The notes beneath the pieces were generated by a model, which was not told where the DNA came from, did no database searches, and worked only from the letters and a program-made list of their open reading frames with translations. A stretch of DNA of 64,000 bases from Gordionus sp. m RMFG-2023. Taxonomy: Eukaryota; Nematomorpha; Gordioida; Chordodea; Parachordodidae. Location: positions 25,902,869 to 25,966,868 of the forward strand of contig NC_088779.1 of NCBI RefSeq assembly GCF_954871325.1, given 5' to 3'. Positions 1-10,834 of this stretch are shown here, one piece after another (positions within the stretch are counted from its first letter, which is position 1; the number at the start of each line of letters is the position of its first letter). Both the position numbers and the translations under genes were made by a program.

Positions 1-1390
1 TTGTTAATAATGTATAAATTAGTCCGTGTAAATGTGTATTAAAAAGCGTATGATTAAAACAAAATAAATCGATTCGATTATAAAAATATTTATTATAATG
101 GAAATATATTATGTTATTGTGTGTTATTGCTAAATGTGTCATATTAATATTGCATTATATGAATGGTTAAATTTCTTTTTGCGCCCTTAAATCTTCTGCA
201 TGTTTCTGTCAATACCATGTCCTTCTTTAAATTTAAGCTCTGAGTGAATCTTACGCAATCACATCTTTTCATTTTTTTTATTTGGGCCTCCTCTTCTAAG
301 TTTCCTTTCGAATGTCTCATATTTATCTTACCTTTCTAAGTGACGGAACGATTGTTACCTACTATCCTTCATCTTAGTCTGAATTGAGTCAACGTCTTCC
401 AAATGGCTTCATCCTTCACATTCTTCTTTTTATTAGATTTATCCAACCCTTCGGGCAATATCATTTCCGTTTCACTCATGCCTCTGCCCATTATTTAGCT
501 CAGAATTGAACTCCATGCTATAAAGCTGGCCCATTCACTGATGAGTATATCTTCTTATGATCCAGTCTTATACATTTGTCTTGATTGTATTGTTTTAAAA
601 TCATATAAAATGATTGTGATTGTAACTTAAAATGGCTAGTCATTCTCGTTGATCTAAAGTATTCATATATCTTTATAACCTATTTTTAAAGTGGGTGATG
701 TGTATGGTTTAACAAGCCTTACTAGCTCTAAATTTACTCGTTATCAACAAAATAATATCTAGGCAAAATAAATACTTAAAAAACTTTTTTCAAATTATAA
801 AAAAAAGTTTAAACTTGGCTATAAAATTTAATTTGTATATAAATGGTTATGTAATCTTTTAATAAAAATCGAAGTTTTGTCATTAAAAAATTTTTCGAAT
901 TTGATTAAAATTTTTTATTTCATTAATAAAAATTTAATATTTCAAAATAAAATATTGTATATTGTATATAATAGATACATTAATAAAAGCTATAATAAAA
1001 CCAAATTTAAACATTCTACTTTTTTTAAAAAAATTTTGAAATAAAATTAAATGGTTTGGCACTCCGCGGTTACCTAGCCCCGGTCTCACCGATAGCTAAC
1101 ATCTTAGCGTCTTTTGGAAAAAGACAGAATATATTCCTCCTGTTCCTTGAGGGCTAGACATTTTAATATTTAAGTCGTATCACCTTTATATATTTGCTTA
1201 CATTCCTTATTCACTGAAGCAATGAGTTACTTAGATCAGAGCACTGGCTTACTTTACAAATTATTTATAGTTTAACCTTTAGATATTATATATTTTTGGG
1301 CATGTCTGCTTATACTGAATTCATCTAATCTCTAATATACTAGAAGTAGTTATAGTAGTTTTTATTTTAATTTATCTAATCAAGGGGATT
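1..1390. other. AT-rich stretch without a recognisable gene
   Basis: No open frame of coding character was seen on either strand. The one outlier is a GC-richer island at about 1062-1130 that looks transposon- or SINE-derived, but I could not find a second copy in the window to prove it. Confidence 0.5.
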
Positions 1391-1651
1391 CTAGCCAGCT
1401 ATTACTCTGCGTAGAGCAGAAGCCAAAAATATTGGGGCAACTAAATTTTTTTTGTTAAAATGTTCCAATTTGAGGCCCATATTTGTAAAAATTGCCACCA
1501 AGGCCTGTGGGGTGTCTCTATGCCTCTGGCCGATATTATATTCAATTCTTTGTCTATCAAATATTGTGATAAATAATTTCTGAGTACCAAACTCAAAAAA
1601 AGGAGTAATCAAGAAATCGAAAAGCATTTCTTTGCTTAAAATGAATGTCAT
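1391..1651 (-). CDS. Unidentified 86-residue ORF, probably part of an old element or an exon
   Basis: The frame is open for 86 codons and its composition is mixed (charged and hydrophobic residues, few Asn/Lys/Ile homopolymers), unlike the noise ORFs of this AT-rich DNA. It ends with KKNLVAPIFLASALRRVIAG and a TAG stop. No signal peptide, membrane helix or catalytic motif is evident. There is no partner exon with splice signals that I could connect with confidence. It could be a fragment of a transposon protein or an exon of a host gene lying to the left of the window. Confidence 0.3.
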   Translation of the reverse strand: MTFILSKEMLFDFLITPFFEFGTQKLFITIFDRQRIEYNIGQRHRDTPQALVAIFTNMGLKLEHFNKKNLVAPIFLASALRRVIAG

Positions 1652-3749
1652 GCCATGCCATCGATTAATAAATTACCATAATATAATTCTCTTTATTTTA
1701 TTTTTCTCATTTCTATGGATAAATATTTAATCTATTTTTAGGTCAATTAATTTTTGCTACCTGATGAGCATCTTTGGGGTTGGTTTTAATAGATGTTTTA
1801 TAAATATATTTACAATTAACTACAATAGCTTATAATAATTGCTTAAGCAAGTAGTATGTAGAATTAATAATATAAAAAAGTATAATTATAAAAAAATAAT
1901 AATAACTTTATGGTTATTTATTAAAGAAACGCATTACTCGTTACCAAGGCTGTAGTCAGGAATTTCTTGCTAGGGGGAGGGGGGAACTTCTTACTGGGGG
2001 GGGGCAATATTTCTTTGAAATAAAACACTAATTAGTTAGGCACTGATAGAAATTTTTTGTTATTTTTATCAAAAATTTGCAAATATAAATACGAATACAA
2101 AATAATACTAAAGTATGAATATATACAAAATAATACTATATATACTACGATTTTTATTTTTAAATTTTAACATAAATGAATTAAATGCTAAATTTTGTGT
2201 TATTTTTTTCATAGGCTATTTAGTGCTCAGAACTTCATTTTAGTGCAGAGAACGAGGTCTGACAAGAAGACATTGATACAACAATAATGATGGCTGTTGA
2301 GTACCATTACAATTCTTTAAATGTAAGATGATAATTTTATTTTATACATAATATTTACGATATCTTTAAAATCATGTGTTTCTATAACTTCTGCAGTAAA
2401 TAATCTTTTGCTGTTTCATTTCATGATGTAATGTCCGCATTTAATTTAAATATTCTAATGAGGCCCTTTTATCTGATATAAAATAATCAGTGTCAGAGGG
2501 GGCTGGATGGGGGCAATGTATTAAAACATTATAGAGGATTATGATTATCTTGTATAAATCTAACTAAAAAACGATCTACAATAATTTCATAATAATTTCT
2601 TTTAATTCCAAATTTTAACAATCAAATTGCAATTTTGTATAGCTTATAAAATCCTAAAGATTTGTAGCCCTATAACATATCCTTGATTGAGTGATGAGAT
2701 ACATAATATCAAATCAAAAGAATTATCACTTTTTTAAAAATTTATTTAATATGTTATTAATTGTAGAATCAAAATAATTTCACAAAAGGCGAATAAAAAA
2801 AACAGCGTTCCATTGTAATGTGAATTCTTCAGATATAATTATGGAAATTTTACTTAATTTAAATTATCGCATATTTTAAAAAATTTTGGAATAATTAAGA
2901 CATACAAAAAAATTAATTTTTTGTGGCTTTTAAGTATACTTATGTTTCGTACTTAAAACAAGGGTGTCCTCTTTCAATTACTTTTTAGCCTATACTAAAA
3001 AGCAGTTAAGTATCCAAATGACGCCGACCTAGGACACAGCCAGCACATTTTGAATGTGCTGCCCATTTTAGGGCACATCGTACATTTCATTTATTCTTCC
3101 CTTTCCGTCTATTCATAAAATTTTATTCCAAATAAAACACAAATTATTTATCAATGTTCCTTTTTTGGACAAAAGTATCTTTTTGATGTTAATATTTTAA
3201 AATTATCTCTTTACAGCCTAAATCAGACTTATCATTTTAACCGTTGTTATCCATATCAACTTTACACCAAGGTTATATATATTGTGTAAATCGTTATTGC
3301 GTGACTTCTAACTAAGTTACAAACTTCAGATAAATTTTATTTTGTAGCTAGGGCTTTAAGGAACATGTATATAAAATTTTATATTCCTAAAAACAAAAAA
3401 AAATCTAGAGAGTATTTTTATAATTTTTGTGTAAAAAAAGATTTTTTGGCAAAATATATAAAACCGGAAAAAATTTTCAAAGGATGAACTTAAGAAATTA
3501 GATATAAAAATACATCTTCAAACCAAATTTAAAGTTTTTATGCTCAAGGGTCAAGAAGTTACTCGCGTTAACATTGTTTTCCCGTCAGTCGTACCCCAGT
3601 CTCCCTTATAGATGGTTGAATAAGTAACTTTTGCGTTTTTTAAAACATAAAGTTTATAATAGTAATATAATTCCTATTTTACAAAATAATTACTTCTCTT
3701 CTCAAAAACAAAGGATAAAGATGAACCCTAATCAATGTAAACATTAGTA

Positions 3750-3959
3750 TTGTTAAATAAGCCCGTTTTGGGTCGATTTTTAAAAACGGCTCGATTAAAA
3801 TTTCAGCCGAAATAATATTACGTAGGTCTCAAGATTTTAAAAAATAGAGATTCAATCCTTTCTGCAATCTACATGGCTTACACAATATTATTTTGTTAAA
3901 ATTTTAATCTGGCCTGGCCCTTTTTAAATATAGAACCAAATCTGGCTTTGTAACTACAG
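3750..3959. mobile_element. MITE of the TTGTTAAA family (TA target site)
   Basis: About 210 bp with imperfect terminal inverted repeats: TTGTTAAATAAGCCCG at the left, the complement of CTGTAGTTACAAAGCC at the right. Both sides continue into TTTTTAAAAACGG-like and GATTAAAATTT-like blocks. TA dinucleotides flank the element on both sides. The family recurs at 9232, 16018, 26979, 47433 and 53083. TA flanks and short non-coding length fit a Tc1/mariner-type non-autonomous element. This is the most diverged full-length copy. Confidence 0.55.
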
Positions 3960-5960
3960 TAGTCTTACATATTTATTAAAAAATTCACGTTTTCATATTT
4001 AAAAGGTACCTTTTCAAAAGAAAATATTTAAATATTTATTGTAAGATAACTTTAATATAATAATGGCTTCAATAAATATATAATTCTTTAAACCTTTACA
4101 TCATAATAATTGATATGTAATATAAATATAGCTGGTAAAAGATTACGAATTAGAAAAAATCATAATAACAAAAAGACAATATTGAAATAATATAATGTAA
4201 AATACAAAATAAATAAAAGCGAAACCAGCACATTTATTCTAAACCCTCCCCCTTATCATCAGGAGAGAGATTGAATCGATAAAACAAACATAGTTAGCCA
4301 GCCTTAAGAATGATATGATTATTTTAACAGGTCAAATTTTTTATTATCACGAAATAGCCAAAATATCTGCATAATGTTTTTTTTAAAAAAAGCAGCATCT
4401 TTTGTAAAAAGAATTATTTTTTAGAATTTTAAATATTTATTCTATTTCTTAATATTTTAAAAAATTTTCAAGTCCACCTCCTTCTTTAATAATGTCTAAT
4501 CTGTAACCTATTTCATCTAATTGTGGCAAAACTTTTCATTAATATTAAACTAAACTGTCTTAAGAGTTATCATCTAACATCATGATGAATATAAAAATTT
4601 GGTTGAACTTCACGAATGATAAAGTGGAAAATTATCTCAAAAAAAAACATGAGGCAATAATATTTATGATCAATTATTCGGAATTATTTCTAATCGAAAT
4701 GATGGGCAATTTATAACTATATATATAGTAATATATATATTATATTAATAATAAATATTTTTTTTATAAAAATAAAATATTCAAAAAATTATAAACATCC
4801 TCATTTTTTCGATCGATAAAGTGTGGTATTTTGGTTATCTATTTATTATTTATAAATCTTGTTAGTTGTATTTTTTTTCGTGCTGCAAAATAATAAAAAA
4901 AACATTTTAAACAAATTAAATTATATCCTACAAATGGGGAAAAATTAAATATTTATTTAAAGTATATTAAAACCACTTTATTATCATATAATTTGCTTTC
5001 TTGTTTTACATTTTTGTAAATATCAAATTCCTATTGTATGATGTCGTTATTTTTTAGGTTTAATCACTTGACAAATTTTAATTTTTTTTTTTGTAAATTT
5101 AAGTATTGAATTATTGTATTTTATGTAGCAAAATAATTAAAATAATAATAAAATAATTTGGCAATAAAAATATTATTTTATTTTACACAAGTCAAATATC
5201 ATTTTACAATTGATAGCTACCATGTGATTTTTTTTTCTTCTGCTATTCTTTCCAAAATGAAATAATCGGACTAAAATTATTTGCTGTTTAATTTTAAAAA
5301 TTAGGAAGTTGAAGTTTTTTTTAAAATCTTTATGACATACTTATTATACCTTGATATAATGACCAGTAACAAAAAGGTAAATTAATTTAAATATATAATA
5401 TTTAAATTTATTTTATTTATTAAATTATCAATACAAATGTTTACATTATTTAATAGTTTATATTTTTAAAAAATCAATAAATTTTTAATGGAGAGTATTT
5501 TTGAGTAATATGATCAGAGATGCAATTGCAAAAATCTTGGAACCCCCTTAAAAGACTAAGAGAAGACAAAAATTCTCATGGAACCCTTACCCATAATTTG
5601 AGACCACTTGACAGTTAGGGTGGACCTGTGAACCGGACTAATTCAAACCCCGCTCTATAGTCCCAAATTTTCTTAAACGGGATTAAAATGTTTAAAGTTA
5701 AATGGAATCTAGATGTTTTAGTCAGCCAAATAGGTCTGAACAGATTTTGATAGATAAAGTAATTAGATCCTATTTAATTTTATGATCTTGTTCTGAGAAC
5801 CAGGGTCTAACATATGCTCAAAATTTTGTTGATTAAACATTGCTGAGAACAGCCGACCTCGTGGAGCTGCAGAATAATTATGAAGTTATATAAATAAAAC
5901 TCTTAGAAATTGTATTAAATTACATTCATTTATGATTATACATAATATAGTACAATTTCG
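3960..5960. other. AT-rich stretch, no gene seen
   Basis: Very AT-rich DNA without open frames of coding character. The last 400 bp (5540-5960), which leads into the transposase fragment at 5981, is richer in GC and may be the 5' untranslated end of that element, but no terminal inverted repeat could be paired. Confidence 0.5.
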
Positions 5961-6696
5961 TTAGCTCCGAAAATCGGAATTTGCTCATCGATCACATTTA
6001 CAGGGATGGCATGACTATAAGAGAGGCGGCTACAAAACTGAATATTAATTACTCCGCGGCTAGGAGGATAAAATCGATATTCACCAAGACAGGTGCCACC
6101 GTTCCTAACAAACGCGGAAAACCTCCTATGAGGAAAATTACGGACCCCATCATCGCCCTGATAGTGGAAGAAACCGGAAAATGTGATAAATTAACGCTCA
6201 ACGATATTGCGAAAGTTTAATCATAAAATATTTTAAAAATATATATGATGAACCTTTGGAGAGATATAATGTTTTTAGATGCAACCAGAATGATGATTTA
6301 ATTATTTAAAAGGGTACTCACACCATCATTGAAAGTCATTTAGATACTACATCCAATGACATGGACTAACGCTGGCTTCAATCCTACATTTATTAAAAGT
6401 GTACATATATTTAAGTCATTTCAGTGTCTATTCTGCAGTAGTAGACGCTGTTTAAAGGCATTACGCCTAAATGTCTGTGCTTTAATTTCTAAATGTCTTT
6501 CAATGGTTAATATATGTTTACTTTTTAATTTAATGAGTAGGCAGTCTAGATTGGTGACAATATCATAAGTTGCTATACAAATGTTTCATAAATAACTGAA
6601 AAAAAAAATATTGTTTATTTTGGGTATTATTCCACTTTTCGAAATGTTTATAGAATTCAAAAAAAAATCATTAAATTGAATAACAACATATTTTAT

Positions 6697-6940
6697 CAGA
6701 GACCACCCAGACCAAAGCCCCTACGGTAAAATTTTATTAAATATTAAACCCGGGTCTAAAAAAAAATTATAGCGACGATTTATCAGTTGGAAAATCATAT
6801 AATGGAACTTTTACGATTTATTTTTCAATCAATCTCCAAGACATTGCTAAAGAGTTAATAAAATAAAAATTCTCGGCCGGGTTTTAGGATGATCTTTTTT
6901 TTAAAAAAAAATATCTGGTCTAGAATTAGCAGGGTCTCTC
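6697..6940. mobile_element. hAT MITE with perfect 8-bp target duplication
   Basis: A 244-bp element. Its left end is CAGAGACC and the right end is the complement of GAGAGACC. It is flanked by TATTTTAT at 6689-6696 and again at 6941-6948, a perfect 8-bp duplication as expected for hAT insertion. There is no coding capacity. It lies between the two halves of the Tc1-like transposase relic. Confidence 0.75.
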
Positions 6941-7029
6941 TATTTTATATTTTCGCTAATATTGTATGATAAACTTATTTACATATTATTTTTATTGCAT
7001 TATGAATTATGGATAAGAAAATTATTTTA

Positions 7030-7037
7030 AATATATA

Positions 7038-7068
<31 letters not shown>

Positions 7069-7070
7069 CT
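7030..7070. repeat. (TA)n microsatellite
   Basis: A nearly pure TA run just before the second half of the Tc1-like relic. Simple-sequence repeat, no further meaning seen. Confidence 0.8.
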
Positions 7071-7689
7071 ATATTTTTAATAATAATAAAAAAATTTAAG
7101 AAAGTAAAAGAGGCTTTCGACGTTAAAATAAGTAAATCGACGGTACGTAACGAGTTGGTGAAATTGAAGATTACACTCAATAGATCTCATCGAAGTATAA
7201 TCATACTTTTTTAAAAAAAAATATGTACAGGACTTCTCTTTCAAAAAAAGAAAAAGTCCCGATCAAATAAGAAAAAAATGTCAATCAAAAAAAAATCACT
7301 ATTTATAATCAAATCAAAATTTACCTTTTTAATGACGATTCTTCATAATTCTTCCCCCCCCCTCATTGACTCTGATGTACCATATTAGGCATCATTAAAA
7401 GTACCTATTAAACCATTAAACTCCACCTATTAAATTGTATTAAATTTTCTTTTATTTATAACATTATTCTTTAAATTATTTCATTCGTAATCTCTTGTCA
7501 CTCCAGTTATAAAATCATTTATTTTACACTGATAGTTTCTAATACATTTTTAGTGGCGTAGCCAAAGCAACCCCCCCCCCCCACCCCCCTTAGTAAAAAA
7601 TATAAAAGATTTTCATGAATTGTGAAATTTTAAGTTTATTTCTTACATTTTTATAAACCTTAAACATTGATGGATAATACAAGATTATT

Positions 7690-8090
7690 TTATTAACCAT
7701 AATTTTTTTTTATTTGGGTTTATCTCTACATAACTATGGCAGCATTTATTGAATGTATGAAATGTTCAGTTCAGATATCCAAAGAGACAGAATTTGCTGA
7801 ATAGAATAATTTCTGTGACTAACTGTTACAGCATTTTGGATTTATAAGAAGCTTTTTTGAAAGCCCTATATATTACTAGATTCAATATGACAGCCTATTT
7901 TATTTATGCACTGGAATGTAATGATAAATTATTTAACTGCACCACGATTTTCTACAATATTTTTCAAAAAATTAATATTGATTTGGCCGAAGCTTTGAGA
8001 ATCGCGAATATTATTATGTTACAATTTAGAAAACTGAGAAACAATATCTACCATTATAACAAATTTATATAGTTAAGGTGAAATTATATG
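7690..8090 (+). pseudogene. hAT-type transposase fragment (TTF-finger subgroup), decayed
   Basis: The frame at 7857-8072 contains IFQKINIDLAEALRIANII followed by a run ending FRKLRNN. This resembles the block found after the catalytic core of TTF-type hAT transposases, where a Leu-Gln/Asp-Ile-x-x-Ala pattern is followed by a helix ending in Arg. The frame is open for 71 codons only, and the flanks are full of stops. It is a short relic and the assignment rests on a pattern, not on catalytic residues. Confidence 0.4.
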
Positions 8091-8416
8091 ATTTTGATAT
8101 TCGTAAACCTAGACTTGCACTTAGTCAAAAAATGGTTTCAATATGAACATGGCCAATTAAAGATTACAATAAAATAATCGTTATTCCACTTTTAGATACA
8201 TTTTTGATTCAAATTAATGAGTGGTTCATCAAAAGTCTTTATTCAATTTCTTCTCAGGATACATTAAATCTTGATATTAAAAACAAAAAATATTTAGTTA
8301 AAATTTCATTCAGAGGTTGTAAATATATGTGAGGGCCTATTAATTTCAAAATTTATATCTTGGTGGGAAAGATTAATTTTAGTTATATTTTGGAGTTTTT
8401 TCCAAATATATTAAAA

Positions 8417-8660
8417 TTACTTGTGATTGAATTGATTAGTTTTACTTAATATACATCGAGATTTAATCTCCATTCAGAAAAAATTATAGAAAAATTGACG
8501 AACAATAACAAAGATTAAATTATTTTCGGAACGATATTTTGATCAACGTTTTAATTAATCATGTTTAATTCAATACTTTACTGATTTAATTAGGTCTTTT
8601 GTATTTTTCAATTTTATTATTTGTGTTCGAAATTATCATTATTAAATATGATTGGTTATA
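8417..8660. repeat. Dispersed repeat, copy 1
   Basis: This block contains ACATCGAGATTTAATC, an AAATTATAGAAAAATTG-like stretch, AAAGATTAAATT and GATATTTTGATCAACGTT in the same order as at 16484-16760. Similarity is about three quarters by eye. It follows the hAT fragment at 7.7-8.1 kb and may be the end of the same element. Confidence 0.45.
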
Positions 8661-8941
8661 AATAAATTTTATATTCATTAGTTCTTATAAATCTTTAATG
8701 TTCCAAAAAAAATTTTTTTAATGTAAAATACTTCAGTAAATTCCTGTCTACACGCCCAATTAAATGAAATTATTAACTCACGAAAAATATTATATAAAAT
8801 AATGCTTCGTGAATTTTTAAAATTTGTTAGATTTGTACTTCATAATTTAAGAGAATAATTTTTTTTTGTCATATAATTTTTAAAAAAAAGTACAACAAAA
8901 GTTTATTTTTTAAAAAAATAAATGCTTTAGAATTTTATAGG

Positions 8942-9069
8942 TTTGATCACAAAAACTCGTCACCCAAGAACGTTCCACCGCTCGAAAGAGCAGACGCAAC
9001 TTCCGCGAAAAATAAAGAAGAAAGAAGTAATTATTATGCCAATATGCGAAGGGCTTTTCAAATCACGTG
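8942..9069 (+). CDS. Candidate terminal exon of an unidentified host gene
   Basis: A GC-rich island in otherwise AT-rich DNA. After a possible acceptor (TTTTATAG at 8934-8941) a frame reads FDHKNSSPKNVPPLERADAT and continues, basic and Ser/Lys-rich, to RRAFQIT and a TGA stop at 9067-9069, about 43 residues in all. Codon composition is like that of the HRD1 and COG2 exons. No upstream exon, polyadenylation signal or known domain could be linked to it. It may instead be an old gene fragment or a transposon part. Confidence 0.3.
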
Positions 9070-9231
9070 ATTAAGTCCTTTTTCAAATTGTTACAGAAAA
9101 AAAAATATGTAGATTTTAATGTTAAAAAAATTAATTGTGATAATGAACTCGGTATTTTTTAAAGAATCAAAGAAATATAAGAAAACTTACAAATACACTT
9201 ATCTCTAGTATTGTTAAAAGTTACTTTTGTA

Positions 9232-9416
9232 GGGTTGTTACACGACTCGATTTGAGCCAATTTTTAAAAAGGCTGACTCAATATTTTGGCCAGAAAAATA
9301 TTGTCAAGCCTCGAGATTTCGTTATAAGCAAAATCTTAAGCCTTACATAAAAATTTTTCCTAATAAAATATTAGACGTTTTTAAAAATCGGCCCAAAATA
9401 AGCCGTTTAACAACAC
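9232..9416. mobile_element. MITE of the TTGTTAAAC family (TA target site)
   Basis: 185 bp with terminal inverted repeats (left GGGTTGTTACACGACTCG, right AGCCGTTTAACAACAC) and TA on each side. Internal blocks match the other copies: a TTTTTAAAAA block near each end, then CAATATTTTGGCCAGAAAAA. No coding capacity. Confidence 0.75.
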
Positions 9417-9989
9417 TAGTTACTTATTTAAAAAAAGGTAGCTACAGTTACATTTTTAAATTTTACAATTCTATTAAAGGCATTTAAAAAGAAAATATAT
9501 TATTTATTTAAAATTTATTGCATTGAAAAAAATATACTGGAGAATAGAATATATTCATTGCCGAGATTAAAATATCACAATCATATAAATTTTTATTTAC
9601 ATTTAATAATAAACTATTTTCAAAATTCACGACTAAAAATGGCCCTCTTTTCCACAAAAATCAGTTTCCATAGATGAACAAACGTTTTACTGGAGAACTT
9701 GATGTAATAACAACATTATATTTAATAAAAAATAATTTTAAATTTGGGGAAATCATTATTGGATTGTATAAAATTTATTGTACGTTCGTTGTAAACAATT
9801 TTTTTTTAGTTTTTAAAAAAATCTAGGCCATAAAATAAGACTTTTTAAACGAAGTTGGCGAATTTCTATATATACGACAAAAAATTCAAACAGAAATTTT
9901 TAGACATAATTATACTTCCTTTTAGGGAACTCAATTATAAAATTGTATTTTTTATTATATAGTTTTTTAATTTTTATGGTATTTTAATT

Positions 9990-10375
9990 TGATCTTATAT
10001 TGAAATAAAAAGTTATAAATTTTAAAAAAATATAAATAAATAATTTAATATTAGATTTATTGGATGATATAAATTTTGACGCAAACATCTTAAGTGGGGA
10101 TAACCCGAAAAAAGATATTATATCTTCTATTTAGATATATTCAACATCTATATCACTATTCCTCCATTAACGAATATGAAGATCTAAAAATTTAGGCATA
10201 CTGAAATGCCTTTTAAAAATTTGCTGCGTGATCTGTTATTGCGCGAACATTTTTATTTTGTATGTGATACTCCTTAAAAATAGCAGTTAAGGTTTTGTTG
10301 AGTACATCACATGTATGCCTCCCCTGAAGTTTTTGACAGGCTAAAATGACTGGACGTCTCTCCGAATTAGTCAGA
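9990..10375 (-). pseudogene. hAT transposase core fragment
   Basis: On the minus strand the frame reads ILACQKLQGRHTCDVLNKTL, then IFKEYHIQNKNVRAITDHAA and NF followed by a stop, with KAFQYA after it. This is the hAT catalytic-core block in which a Cys/Ile-rich GRHT-x-D stretch precedes an [IV]TD-x-[AG]-x-NF-x-K-[AS]F motif; the Asp of that motif is kept, and its usual Asn (TDN) is His here. Farther down a weak match to the following SPL..FASKF stretch is seen. Stops break the frame. The relic lies just beyond the 3' end of HRD1 in the same orientation. Confidence 0.65.
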
Positions 10376-10783
10376 TACCTATAAATATTTTAAAAATTAA
10401 CTGGAACCTCGGCAAAATTTTAAATTAATTTGTTTTTCTGGTGCACTTATAAATATTTTCCCAATTTTTATATCATGGATACAGCCGAATTGAAAAATCA
10501 GACAGGGATCTAAAACAAGGTAAAGAATTTTAACAATTTTCAGATAGTTAATTTTATTAACATCTATATAAACCAAATAAATATCCGATTTTTAATTAAA
10601 TTCAAAAAAAAAATCATTAAATTATAGTTTGCAATATGGCCAATCATTGAAGAAAAAAAAATATACATAAAAAAACTTTTACTAAATTACATATACCACA
10701 TATTTTATCAAAACATAGGATTTATTTTAAATATCCAAAAAATAAATATTTTATATTATTCCTGTATAAAAATAATTGATATT

Positions 10784-10789
10784 TTTATT
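10784..10789 (-). terminator. Polyadenylation signal of HRD1
   Basis: AATAAA on the minus strand, 46 bp past the HRD1 stop codon. It is the first such hexamer after the stop. Confidence 0.5.
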
Positions 10790-10834
10790 TGATAAAATAA
10801 ATATTAAAAAAAATGAATCAAATTCGCGTTTAAT

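Larger units (their letters stand above)
5976..7205 (+). pseudogene. Tc1/mariner-type transposase relic, split in two
   Basis: Positions 5981-6218 encode a helix-turn-helix start (GMTIREAATKLNINYSAARR, then KRGKPPMRKITD and KLTLNDIAK). This is the layout of the N-terminal DNA-binding part of Tc1-like transposases. The second helix-turn-helix, KEAFDVKISKSTVRNELVKL, appears in frame-compatible form only at about 7096-7190. The two halves are parted by about 870 bp that holds a hAT MITE (6697-6940). Either an intron or an insertion could part them: GTTTAATC follows AAA at 6216 and AATTTAAG precedes AAAGTA at 7093. The catalytic DDE domain is missing. Family assignment is good, and the part is clearly dead. 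Confidence 0.7.

Noticed and set aside
1947-2530. Possible hAT MITE bounded by G-rich sequences
   Set aside because: Both G-rich ends lie on the same strand, so they are not inverted repeats, and no flanking duplication was found.
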